Source: Romanomermis culicivorax
Taxonomy: Eukaryota; Nematoda; Enoplea; Mermithida; Mermithidae
Reading direction: 5' to 3'
NCBI GenBank assembly: GCA_963922205.1
Contig: CAWUHX010000068.1
Coordinates: 1,054,001 to 1,118,000 of the forward strand
DNA: 64,000 nt
Notes under the pieces: model-generated
What the model was told of the DNA's origin: nothing
The model's database searches: none
Seen by the model: only the letters and a program-made list of their open reading frames with translations
Shown here: positions 46,841 to 57,905 of the stretch, one piece after another
Position numbering within the stretch: position 1 is the first letter of the stretch
Layout: every line of letters begins with the position of its first letter
Position numbers and translations under genes: made by a program

Positions 46841-47083
46841 ATGGGTATAGTGGAATTGATCGATATTCTTGATCGGCAAGATCAGACTATTCCTGAATAT
46901 AATCAATTGAATGATAACAGCAAATTTATTAGTCGCTCAAATCCATTCGAAATTTGCGATGATAGAAATTTTCGTTTACGATATAGGTTTTAGAAAGAGA
47001 CTGTGGAGAAGCTAATTAAATTTGTTTATAATCAGTTGCAACGCCCAATTAAACGCAACAACGGCTTATCAGTTGACACTCGA
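46841..47083 (+). pseudogene. Harbinger transposase first exon with one in-frame stop
   Basis: From the ATG the frame reads MGIVELIDILDRQDQ, then RSNPFEICDDRNFRLRYRF, a TAG stop at codon 51, and KETVEKLIKFVYNQL to NNGLSVDTR at a GTAAGT donor. RSNPFE..DD..FR.RYRFSKETV.. is the start of PIF/Harbinger transposases. It is a different lineage from the fragment at 37350-37571. The nuclease part was not found. The surrounding 46640-47520 has GAGGTAA(A)/TTTACCTC words near both sides and may be the rest of the element. Confidence 0.7.
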
Positions 47084-47983
47084 GTAAGTTTGATCATATT
47101 CAATAAACGTTTAAATAAATTTTACATATTGTGAAAATTTTGAAATGTGATCATGGCTCTTTGTTCTTGTCCAACTGAGGTACCCTGCTATAATCACGCC
47201 TCTTTTTTAGTCATAATCGTTTTTATAAAAATAAATTCAATGATTCTCGTACCCTGCGATGTATAAAATCAAAATTAACAGAGCGTAATGCATATTTGGC
47301 GGCAAAAACTATAAATCCAACCCAGAAAATACACGCATAATGAAGAAGAACACGAAGTGACATAAGAAATTTGTATTGGTTACCACGAGGTAAAGAATTA
47401 CCTCGCGGCCTACCTCTATTTTTCCTCCTGTCGTACCCACTCAAATTTACCTCAGGATATCATTACCTCGCGAGATAGCCGCCCAGGGTTATGTGCTAAC
47501 CTAAGTGGGAGTGGTATCAGTTTTAGGTATTTGGATTTTATCTTTCTGGGACCTTGCCGTTACAGGAGGTCGAATGTGGCGAGTTTCTATTTCTCACGTG
47601 GAGTCTACCCTGCATACTTTCCTATTGGAAGTTAGTGCTATGATTCAAGGTTGCATTTGGTCTGTATAGAACTGCTGCATCACTGTACTGACTTATACCT
47701 ATGGGAAACTCCATCGAGTGACCTACAGTAATCAGTCGCGTATGGCAGTCACCTCTGTCCCATGTTCCTGACGTAAGTTGACCTAAGTTAAGAATAAATT
47801 CAACAATCCAAGCTTCAATCAAAGTGGATTGATCAGTTCTCAAGTGACAGAGTGACGTCACAGCATGAGTGAGAAGTTACAGGCTCATCTATCATTAAAA
47901 TGTGGCCCCTTTGTGCTTAAAATACCAATGAAAACCCATCATTAAGGAAACCACATGGAAAATAGCAAGCACAGAATGTGTAA

Positions 47984-47989
47984 TTTAAT
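47984..47989 (-). promoter_or_regulatory. Possible polyadenylation signal (ATTAAA) of the Kunitz gene
   Basis: ATTAAA on the minus strand lies about 75 bases after the stop codon of the Kunitz gene. It is the common variant of AATAAA. Only position supports it. Confidence 0.4.
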
Positions 47990-48062
47990 GATCGCCTAAT
48001 AATTGGAGTAAAATTTAAATTAAACCACTGAACCAAACTTCAATGAATATCGGTAACAAATT

Positions 48063-48298
48063 TCAATCAATGCACATTTCGCACGACCTTTTTGTTGCGA
48101 AATTGTTTTCATTACCACCGCCGTAATAGTCGAACAGTTCGCATTTGTTCGAGTCTACATTGTAAAACCAGCGTTTTGTGATCCTTATCGATGATGAGAA
48201 ATGACCCAGATCTTTAGGTAATAAACATGCTAACGGTCGCTTTATATCTTCTTCATTGTCGTCTTCTGGCTTCGCAATTTGCATATGTTTTGTCGCTT
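48063..48298 (-). CDS. Secreted Kunitz-domain protein, second exon (divergent Kunitz domain)
   Basis: The exon follows attgtttag and ends in TGA. The mature protein has an acidic linker (KPEDDNEEDIKR) and then a Kunitz/BPTI fold signature: LACLLPKDLGHF, RWFYNVDSNKCELFDYYGG, GNENNFATKRSCEMC. The W/F-Y-N, F.YGG, GN.NNF and terminal Cys residues are conserved. Only four of the six cysteines remain: the second and fourth, which normally bond beside the reactive loop, are missing. Kunitz proteins mostly block trypsin-like proteases, but without that bond the inhibitory loop would be unsupported, so another role such as channel or receptor binding is possible. Spliced with 49683-49608 it gives a 103-residue protein. 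Confidence 0.82.
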
Positions 48299-49607
48299 CT
48301 AAACAATAGTCAATCAATTATTTTGAATGTGCAAAAGCGTGTTTTAGAATTTCAGCATGTTGACTCGTAATGACTTTTGCTTGTGAAGACTGAAAGTCGA
48401 ACCACTGTATCATGTTTTAAGCAAATTTTGTACAACTTTTGATTAAAAACATGTTTTTGCCATTTTTGGCCGTTTTTTTTATGCAAGCTTCATTATTCGT
48501 TTTATCTCTTGGATCAACATTGATTTACAAAAGAGCCGAAAATAGTTGTTCTGTAAATGTATTTTCGTTGAATGTGTAGAGCAGAAAAAATTCCCAGGAA
48601 AATCTTAAATTTTTGACGGTTCAACTACATCCAATGACACATTAAAGAATTGGATAATACAGTTCATGGGTGAAGGAAGAATTCCATCTCTTCACTATGG
48701 TGAAATCCAGAAAGACGGTACCTGGAACGATGGTACCAGAAAAAATCTGCTGAACCATTCGATTTCCGTAAGTTGAGTACAAAATGAGTTCTGCGATAGT
48801 TGGAATCAAAATGAACAGATTGAACTGAAACATGTCAAATCGAAGGACTGCACAATGAATTTTGTAGCTGCATATTTTTTATGGAATGGTCTGCTAAGAT
48901 ACAAATACCAAAAGTTACCACTGCTGGGAAATTGCATTATCACAAAGTGTTTCAACTTAGACATGCATGGCCCTGAATTAGGGATGTACCCCGAATGGCC
49001 ACAATTTTTGAAAGTTGGAAAATTGTGGAAAACACCGAGTTTGAATGACCTTGAGCTTGTAAAAAAATTATAAAAAATGTAAGGTGTATAGCTCAGAAAT
49101 GCTTGAGCTAGCAGTGTAGGTAAAAATGCTTCTGAGTTACAAAACTGAATGAAAATGCGTTGTTGAAAATGTTTAGTATGGATTGTGAATCTGAGATTGA
49201 AGTGGTCCAAACTACATATTTTAATTGTTAGTCCGCCTTTTGTAGAATGTTCGTACATTCAGACAATGACAAAAATAGGCATTGCCTCAAAAATCATTAA
49301 CAAATACTTTTACTGTAGTTTTTTCAGAAAATAGTCAAAGCTCTGAATTATTTATGTGCACTTGCAAATCCCGGGTTTTAATATGGGACAGCTTTCTTCG
49401 GTAACTGCATGTTTTGTGGATGTCTATTTTGTGTGGATAATAAAATTTAAAGAAGATGCTGTTTCATACTTCACATCGAAATCATCCTTTAAGAATTTTT
49501 TTATAAAAATTCTTCAATCAATGCCTGGAGTAATTGATTTTGAAAAGGGTCATTCCTTCAATTTGCAAGGATTTTATGGAAAACACACTTTAGAATATTG
49601 TACTTAC

Positions 49608-49683
49608 CTCTCTTCAGCCTTCTACCATTTGCAAACGTAATAATAGAAATAATGCTCAATAGTATCCACAATGAACTATTCAT
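49608..49683 (-). CDS. Secreted Kunitz-domain protein, first exon (signal peptide)
   Basis: Twenty-five codons plus one base begin MNSSLWILLSIISIITFANG, a classic signal peptide with cleavage likely after Gly20. They are followed by RRLKR, a possible dibasic processing site, and a strong G|GTAAGT donor. The leftover G joins AA of exon 2 to give Glu, and the intron is 1309 bp. The ATG lies only 200 bp from the end of the duplicated Myrf fragment on the same strand, so the promoter must be in that gap or within the duplicate. Confidence 0.8.
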
Positions 49684-50837
49684 TTTGAGCTGAGTATCAC
49701 TTTCCGATTGATTGAAATGAATAATGTATATGCTTAGTACAGTTCAATAGTTAAACAACTGTTACATAAATGAGCGCCGTTTACTTTTAAGCAAATTTTT
49801 TCCCAGCATAGTCTTAGCCCAGGGCACTGGAAAAAAATGACGCCATACAAAAACGTGCAAATTTCCATCCACGAAAATTGTGATTCATGCAGAAGCACAG
49901 GCAATCCACTTCTTTATAGTAAGCTACCTACACTGACTATAATTGTCTATACATAACTATGAGAAGTCTCATTAGAACTCCCAGAAATCTTTATCCGTAT
50001 TACTGAATGATGACCCTGCATGGTTTGCCAATTATATGGCTAGCGCATTCATCACTGCATCCTTTCGGTCAGAAAAACTGAAAAATGACAATTTGTGGCA
50101 CAAATTTGTCATTTTTGAACAAAAAAGGGTCGAAATGTCATATTTTCGATCCTATGCAGCATAAATACATGTTATTATTTTTTTGGACAAAAATTACGGT
50201 TTTTTGAATCGTTGTTCGAACTTTTTAGGCGAAAAACGAAATTTTTTTATTTTCAATGCCCTACCTAACATTTTTGGCAATCGATGACCCCACTCCTAAA
50301 AAGGTCGCCTGACTTGCCAGACTTTGGCACTCTGTTCCATACCATACTGTACTGTAATATTATAGTACTATTTTGTACAATAACTACACCGAACTACATA
50401 CATAAAACATAGCTTTGCAACTCATACATATTCTACACTGTTTAATATGAGAGGATACAGCAGTGGGAAGTTCAGAGAAAACTCACGTGCCTTCATGTGT
50501 AAAAGATTAAAACTTGGAAGGGGAACTTGAAGCGAGATCCAAGGGCACATTTCCTCCCCGGTTTTTTGATGATATGCAAATTAACAATTTTTGAGTTAAA
50601 CTTTCTATGGTAAAAAATTTGTGAACCAGTGTTAGTCCGTTTTCACTTCAAAACATTTTTTAACAAACAGACCTCAAGGAGTCTTTTGAACTGTGAAAAT
50701 TTTTAAATGTTATGTCATGAAATTTTTTAAATTTGGTCAAAAATACATTTTCTGATTTTTATGCAGGATGAATCACTAAAATAAAAGCAGTAGTTAAAAA
50801 CGTCTATTTAGAAGTCCTGCTAGTCGTTCTCTCCTAC

Positions 50838-51160
50838 CTTTCCATTTTCCTTGAAATTTTTCCTTGAACCGCATCCAATCGCCTTTGTCTTTGTCGCGCC
50901 AACCACGGTTCAGTGTGTCAGGATTAATACCTCCTCGACCCTCACCTTTCCTCGTGTGATCCATAATAAGCAAGGTGGTCAAAACGGCCAAACACGTCAA
51001 AAGCACCATAATCAAACAAATCACGCTGCCGGCGACCAGACGTCCTTCGGTTTTTGGATTGCCGGTAATTTTTTTGTAAATCGATCGCCATAGTTTGGAT
51101 GTTACGCTGGTAGGTTTTTCTTCGGGATTTTCGATCACTGTTGATGGCACCAAAGGACGC
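50838..51160 (-). pseudogene. Myrf: Second Myrf copy, membrane exon
   Basis: The exon is open throughout, with the hydrophobic span [20 protein letters not shown]. Changes from the parental exon are few (for example V to I, AKKGES to TRKGEG). The acceptor ttcgtctcttctcag has a good pyrimidine tract that the parental copy has lost. As no C2 exon follows, the frame would end at the TAA at 50794. Confidence 0.75.
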
Positions 51161-51393
51161 CTGAGAAGAGACGAAAAATGGCAACTGTGTTGTGTAGGAA
51201 AGCTACAAACTCGAGGAAGATGGAATCAAAATTGAACAAAAACTATTGAGGGTGTCCCAAAGGACCAGGGTCCAGTTTCATAGAACTTACTGGTCCATAT
51301 TAGTAGTATTTTACTACTAGGTTTCGTCGTTTCATAAAATAAACTAATAGTAGAGTAGTAAATATTAGTGACATTTCCTGTAATACTAGCAAA

Positions 51394-51476
51394 GGAAGGA
51401 AGGAAGGAAGGAAGGAAGGAAGGAAGGAAGGAAGGAAGGAAGGAAGGAAGGAAGGAAGGAAGGAAGGAAGGAAGGA
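51394..51476 (+). repeat. (AAGG)n repeat in the second Myrf copy
   Basis: The counterpart of 29821-30227 is only about 85 bp here. It is preceded by about 120 bp (51271-51393) absent from the parental intron and containing TACTACTAG and GTTTCATA words, apparently a small insertion. Confidence 0.9.
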
Positions 51477-51546
51477 GAGAGTGGAAAACTAAATGCAATG
51501 AAAATGAACAAGGTGAACAGTAGCTACAGTAGGAATTTTTTATCAC

Positions 51547-51716
51547 CTGATCACAAAAGATCGAATACTCGTCGCCGACGATCGCATCGAATCAAATCTT
51601 GAAAGCTTCGACAACTTCTTGTCAATTTTTTCCACTTCGTCAATTTTACATTCCAAATTACCGGTTGATTGGCATAATTCTTTCACAGCTGCCACGCTCT
51701 CGTAAAAAATTCGATT
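51547..51716 (-). pseudogene. Myrf: Second Myrf copy, coiled-coil exon
   Basis: The exon reads [20 protein letters not shown] and continues open to AG|GTGATA. The donor is closer to consensus than the parental GTTATA. It would follow 52626-52422 directly in the spliced form, in the same frame. Confidence 0.75.
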
Positions 51717-52421
51717 CTGTTTGGAATAGAAATATAAAATATAAATCAAGTGAATTCAGCGATTCGTCTTTCAAGAAATTTTGGCGATTTTGGAGATATC
51801 ACTGCTCCGAAAATTGTCATGGAATTTTCGCAAGGCTAACTGATGAGTTGCAGGTTTCGTAAGTTCTTTCAAGTGTTATTTAACTAAACAATCCACTGCT
51901 TGTTCGGATTGTTTGCTAAATTCAAGTGTGATGCAGAAATTTTCATAGGTATGCTAATATCTCACACAGTCTTTCAATTTCAAGTTTTACCTGTTGTGAA
52001 TTTTCTATGAACTCTTCAAAATCTGTCAAAAATGTCAAAATCTCCACCTTCGAAAATTCGTTAACATTGTGAAGGCAGCAGAGAAACATCTGTACTTAAA
52101 TCTTCAGACTCACAACTAAAAGAGAATCAATTTAGATGAGTCTGCCTTTCACAGGTTTAATCTCAATTCCAGTAAAACAGATACGCGAAAAATGAAGATT
52201 ATGTTCACTGTGATGAACTCTATTCCAAGAATTTGTATCAAGTCGTATTAGCTATGTTAAGACATAGAAATATAAATAATTTGTGAAATACTGACTGCAA
52301 TACCCAAAAATTTCATCAACAGTTAGACAAATTTAGAATTCCTGAACTCATTTTGTGCTGAGATTACCAAACTTATTCTTTTGTGAGATTACCAAACTTA
52401 TTCCGATTTCCCACTTCTCAC

Positions 52422-52626
52422 CCTGACTATAATTTGTTCAGAATGCAGAGACGCTACAATATAACGTTCCGAATCCGAAATCAAAGCGCTCAACGATGCA
52501 ACCAAATAAAAATATTTTTGATCGGGATTGGGCCTTTGATTTTCTCGTTGATTGTTCAATGTTGTTTCGTTGAAATGTAGCCTGCAGACCGTGACTTTTG
52601 TGACCCGATTTGGTAGAAGTTCGAGC
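52422..52626 (-). pseudogene. Myrf: Second Myrf copy, last retained DNA-binding exon
   Basis: The exon is open across its length with the VTKVTV and RPNPDQKYF segments kept. Gly to Cys in VGRLHF and Lys to Glu further on are the main changes. The downstream donor GTGAGA survives, and just after it lies the deletion junction with an 18 bp repeat filler (52386-52403). Confidence 0.75.
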
Positions 52627-52691
52627 CTTAAAAATAAAATCTAAAATTAGCTTGCGACCACGTGACAAAAATCAGAACATTGATAATTTAC

Positions 52692-53561
52692 TTCACTGGT
52701 TCGTAATCTGTCAGTTTTCTGTCGCTTTGTGATTGTTTTATTTGAACCATAGAATTCAACATTTCAGTCTTAAAAATGTACACGTGTGACGAGACTGCTT
52801 TCTATGAATTTGAAACTTTGAGCTCTCATAGTCTCAAAAAATGTTCATAGTTCATTTCGTAGAGTCACTAAAAAACACTAGTGACGCTCCACTATACAGT
52901 GATACAGTGACTATACATTGTGCAAATAAAAAAGTTACTGTAGAAATCACCTTGACTCCATAAAAATCCAATAAGAATTCCTTAACAGGCCTTATAATTG
53001 TAGATGATCCGCTGGCCACTTGCACGAACTTGGGCGCCATTTTGCCACTTATTTCAATGTTTGTTGAAACCTGTTGCGACAATGTTCAGGATATATCCAA
53101 AAAAATAAATGAAAATCTATTGACCTGAAAATGGTTCTTCTTCTGATTTATGAACGCATTGTCGAACGGACTATAAATGAACCCTTTGTCCGCGATGACT
53201 TGGAAGACCAAAGGGGCACTGAAAAATAATGTGGAATCAGTATCTCCGGAATTATGTACGTTATGGAACGATTTTTGGATAATGGTTCTAAAATAACCGT
53301 TAGGGACACCATGATGATACAAGGGTCAACTTCCGCATACATTTCTTTTCCGTTTATATCGCACAGTTTATGCCATTGCTCACGTTGAAATTCCATAAAT
53401 TCGATACTTTGGTGTACCATTTCGTCGTCACCTGATACGACGCTTGTTTCGTCGGGACATGCACCTGCGAATCGTAAATTTTAGCTCTTACTGTTATCCA
53501 ATTTTCTCAGTGCAGGCACTTACTTTTGATGATTTTACGTCGTTTTCTGGACGGCACAGTT
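52692..53561 (-). pseudogene. Myrf: Second Myrf copy, basic and DNA-binding exons (five exons)
   Basis: Exons 53561-53524, 53464-53341, 53218-53125, 53070-52951 and 52768-52692 correspond one to one to parental exons 33648 to 32785. All are open, with conserved phases. IADKGF, QKKNHFQ and FYGVK are intact. The nearest usable ATG is the one before VHQSIEFMEF in the second of these. Confidence 0.75.
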
Positions 53562-53868
53562 CTTAAAAAATCAAGTCGGATAAGAAATGAGAACATTGAA
53601 GGAACTAACAGCATCTTCTTTCTCATGTTGACTGGAACAAATGGAGAAAAAAGTATCTGCACGCATTTGCAGGGTTTTTTGTAAGTGAACCTATTTTCGT
53701 CGATTTGTGTCTCATTTTGGTCATAAGCGCTTTTTAGAGGAGGCGGTTAATTGCTATAGCTTATCTGAGGTTGCGGAAGTGATCAAAAAGGACGAAGCTT
53801 CAAAAAATTGTAAATGTGACAAAAATACGTGTCAAAGATCCAAAAAGAGATACAAAGACTGCTTATTT

Positions 53869-54256
53869 TTATAATTTTTAATATGAGCTGAAAAATCGAC
53901 AAATTTTCCGCTTTCGCTACTTTTTGTCTATTTTCACTCTAGAACTTCAGCGGTTTCCCAATTCTTCCAATATTCACAGAATTGGGGGGCAACAACTAAC
54001 TATTTCCTCCGAAATTAATCGGACTCGGGGAAATTTAAAATTTAGGGCCGCGAAAATTTTTTAGAAATTTAGGTTTTTTGCGATGAGTGGTTTTTTACCA
54101 AAAATTTTGAGAAATTTTAAGATTTACGCGAGAAAAATTTAAAAATACACGATAAATACGCGATAAATACATAAATAATTACAATTAAATACAATTTGTA
54201 CTTAAATACACAATTTGGGACGAAAAAATATGGGGGGTATTCATACGCACATACAC
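53869..54256. other. AT-rich segment between the duplication edge and the hAT element
   Basis: It has no gene. It may be the far 3' part of the Gypsy element, pushed away by the hAT insertion: both flanks of the hAT carry ACAC-rich sequence. I could not identify a long terminal repeat or polypurine tract. Confidence 0.35.
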
Positions 54257-54466
54257 CAGTGTTGCCAAGTGGTCGCCTTCAAAAACTCCAATTTTTCCGC
54301 CAAAAAACCTCAATCGTTCCAGAAAAACCCCAGAAAACCTCAAAATTTTTAGAAAATCTCTAGAAAAACCCCAATTTTTGAAAACATAGAATAAATTTAA
54401 TTCAGAGGTAAAAAAATAAATCAAACATAAGTTTATTAAGAATCAACAACTTTATTCAGCCGCTAG

Positions 54467-54673
54467 CTATAGAATTTCATCTTCATCATCACATTCAGCT
54501 GATTGCTGCACCAAACTGTTTAAAGAATCATACATGCCTGACGTAAATTTTTTCAATATAGGTTTTGTTACAGTAAAAAATTTGCAACTTTCATTCCTTA
54601 AAGCCAAGCCATATCGCACACATAGAATACTGTTCAACAACACCGTCAGAAAATTGTGGGTTTCAAACTTCAA
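54467..54673 (-). pseudogene. hAT transposase C-terminal remnant
   Basis: The frame reads NFLTVLLNSILCVRYGLALR, then CKFFTVTKPILKKF, and ends at a stop after DDEDEIL. LNSILCVRYGL...C.F resembles the end of the hAT dimerisation domain (LNAI..VRYGL....C). Upstream catalytic parts are not readable, so it is a fragment. Confidence 0.5.
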
Positions 54674-57439
54674 AGATCAAACTAGATTAAACATGTATGT
54701 TTTAACTTTGAAAAGATTCACAAATTTAGTTAGAAGCTTCTTGAATGAAGCCTAACACTCAGCTTGCAGTGCTTGCACAAATACAACATAAAATCTCTAA
54801 CTTATAAGCCTCCTAATTCTAATCCATACTCAGTGATTTTTTCTGCGCCGAGCAAAATTTTTCCCATATTTCCGTAAGTCGTTTTTTCACTTAAAAATGC
54901 TTATAGATTCTTTATTTGTGTGTTTTTGAACTTTTTCAAACCTTCGGGTGTTTTTAGAGTCGTTAATTTATCAAAATTGAGGGAAAAAATTAAGTTTTCG
55001 AGTTTCATCCAGATCTAATCTACATACAAGAATGTGGAACAAATTTTCCAGCAAACTATCTACGAGCATACTGACTTTGAATTACATGAGAAATCGATGC
55101 TTAAGTCCTTCATGATGTCCAGTGAGAGCCCAAAAAAGATATTAATCTTTCTAGCATCAAGCGCCAGAAAAATTTTTGTGTATTGACATTCTGCGATGTT
55201 GGAAAATCAATTTTCCGAACATTTATTTCAAGAATTAGATTCGGATTTTATGTTCAAAATTTGTAATTTCTAGAATTTTATTATTTGAAAAATTTCAAAA
55301 CCAGTAATTTATTCGTAAACTCTCGTGAACTTGACTGAAAAGAAATGAGTAAGAAGAGCAGAAATTTCCGAAAACTACTTCTATGAAGCTTTTGAATTGA
55401 TTTCACATTAAGAAAGGAATAGTCGCTTCAAAAAGTTTAGAGACTTGACGTATTAATCTTTGTCAAAAAATGTGTCAAGGAAAAATGTGAATCTTCATTA
55501 AATTTCAAGATAAAATATTGAAGATTACCAATTGAATCAAACATATGTAACATAATATAGGTTTGATGAAAACTGTTATAGATAAAGTGATAAGTGAAGG
55601 TAGGCATGCTAAAAGCCGCGCCTGATCTAATACATGATAATGTTTATGGAAGTTATAACTGGCGCGAAGCGCCGGAAAATTTTGAGATTATGCACCAAAA
55701 TGCATTTTTCTGCACCAAAATGCATTCTTCCGTATCAGAAACCAAAAATTTTTTCCCCACATGGGGAAAGAGCCCAAATTTTGTTTCGTTTTCTGAAATT
55801 TTTTCCAAAAAAAGGATTTAAGGGAAAAAACACCGCCTGCTACAATAGAATAATAGTGAATATAGTGAAAATGCAAATTAAATGTGTAATTCAATGTTAA
55901 ATTTGAACGAATTTATAGTTTTTTACTAGGCATTTTAAAATCTTAAAATAAGAAAGATGATTGATTTTATAGGTTCAGAATCAATGACTGACACATTATA
56001 GAAGAATATATGTGATCAAACACAGGACTCAAACAATTCTGCACCAGTGCAGAAATCACCAAAAAAAATTTTGCACAAAGCCTAAAAAGTCTGCATTGTG
56101 TAGAAAAAACACTGTCCATACTTATAATAAGTCTGCTTAGTTGAAAGCTAAAACGTAGACTTCAATCCCAAGATGAATTCTCGGCTGAGTTTGATGATAA
56201 TGATCAAGAGTAAGAGGGTCAGGGTTGGAAAAGATGGGTTTTTAGGGTTTTGAGTTTTTTGGATTTTAATCATCAAATTTTGGATTTTTTGGTTTACGTC
56301 TATAAAAACGAAAAAAGGAAAAGAAAAAGAAGAAAAAAAGTTTACAAAAATTTTTCATTCATTTTGTTAAACTTGGATTATAAAACTTTTAGAAGATTTA
56401 TTATTCTCAAGAGCATGGTACATACTAGGCCATTTCAAACTTGTTTCTGCCCAAAAAGTTGCACTTTTTGAAAACTAAATTTTTAGTGGCTCATCGGCAG
56501 AAATAGTCATAAGTTTTTCGTGTTATTTTAATAGAATTTTACGTGCATTTGATTAATTTTTATGCATATATCTAATCATGTTTCAAATAGTTCCTATGGC
56601 GCTTATAAAGTTTAGTGATGGAACTTATATACACTATATAGAATATACACATAAATAAATTGTGCCTAAGCCAGAGCCTAAGCCTAAGCCCAATGGTAAG
56701 CCTAATTCTGATTGCCCAAGCAACAATCAATTGAATGAAGGTCTCACCAGTATCAGTTGTGACTGCCTGGCCTGGCACTAAACTTGACTAGTGCCATTCC
56801 TACTGTCTTGAAATGAGTAAAAAATAAAACTCACATCACATTAAACTAAAAGACCCACAATAAACCAAAGAAACCCCAGCAAAAAGCTCATAAAATCCAA
56901 AAGTTCAAATTTTGAGAAACTGTTTATTCAATCTCTGAAAGAATTTGCAGTGTGCACTCCGCCGTAAACATGTCAACAGAGTATTTTTACACCAAACCAA
57001 CGTGTTTTTCCCCAAAACGTTTATTTTGGGAAAAAAAAATTTTGGAAAAAACGGAAATATTTTTAGCACAATTAGCCAAATGGGGAAAAAGTTTTCATAT
57101 AACTTCATCTAGATGTAGCATTTTAAACTTGAATGCACTTTAATAAGAGAAAATTGTTACTTTTGGCCGCTTCGGGGTATTATATAAAACACCAAATAAA
57201 TTAGCACATGTTGTTTTTATGTACCTCAGCCGCAATTTATCAAATTTCAATGTGTTTCAGTGGTTTTATACCCTAAATTCATTCAGTTTTAATATTACTT
57301 TGGCGAAACATTTTTAGGGTCTGAAAAATTTTTTGGAAAAAAACACACTGCACCAAAAGCCAAAATTCGGTAATTAAGCTAAAAATATGCTAATTAATTA
57401 CACAAACTGGCCACACTATTCCATCAATATTCATCATAC

Positions 57440-57905
57440 CTGTAAGACCTCCGACCAGTTGGGGGGGGGGGGGGGTAAATCCATACCTGTACTTGGGGGG
57501 GGGGTTGGGGGGGGGACCCCCCCCCAACTCGGCCAACCCTATACCCAAAATCATTTCCCCCCCCAACCCCCCCCCCCCAGTTGGGAAAAAATTAAAAAAA
57601 TTTGCCAAAAAGTGTATGTTTTTTGGCCTTTTTTGGGAAAAATTTCGACTTTTTCCTACCCCCCCCCCAACTGGTCGGAGGTCTTACAGGTATGGGTAAA
57701 TCCGAAATTTTGGGGGGGGGGGGGGGGTAGAAAAAAGTCGAAATTTTTCCCAAAAAAAACCAAAAAAACATACACTTTTTGGCAAATTTTTTTAATTTTT
57801 TCCAAACTGGGGGGGGGGGGGGGGTTGGGGGGGTAAATGATTTTGGGAACTGGGTTGGCCAAGTTGGGGGGGTCCCCCCCAACCCCCCAAGTGCAGGTAT
57901 GATAT
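57440..57905. repeat. G-run/C-run palindromic repeat block
   Basis: Runs of 8-15 G or C alternate with copies, in both orientations, of an A/T-rich block containing GGCAAATTTTTTTAATTTTT and AAAAAGTGTATG. ACCTCCGACCAGTTGGGG at 57446 and its inverse at 57664-57690 bracket one block. Such sequence can form hairpins and G-quadruplexes and is also prone to assembly error. Frames across it are artefacts. Confidence 0.75.

Larger units (their letters stand above)
49883..53868 (-). pseudogene. Myrf: Partial second Myrf copy lacking the self-cleavage domain
   Basis: This is a direct duplicate of 28462-33956. Retained exons are 53561-53524, 53464-53341, 53218-53125, 53070-52951, 52768-52692, 52626-52422, 51716-51547 and 51160-50838. 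All keep splice sites and open frames, with mostly conservative changes (for example VGRL to VCRL and QSDRKP to QSDRKL). Two deletions remove the exons matching 32388-32305, 31894-31775 and 30945-30754, that is ASNPGQF, the Ser/Lys dyad exon and the rest of the chaperone domain. Because all removed exons are phase 0, splicing 52422 to 51716 keeps the frame. The 5' activation exons and the C2 exons are absent. With no start exon or promoter visible it is called a pseudogene, but expression from a new promoter is not excluded. Confidence 0.8.

Noticed and set aside
47622-47861. Minus-strand 79-codon frame beside the Kunitz gene
   Set aside because: No domain, no splice-site support and ordinary base composition for non-coding DNA here.
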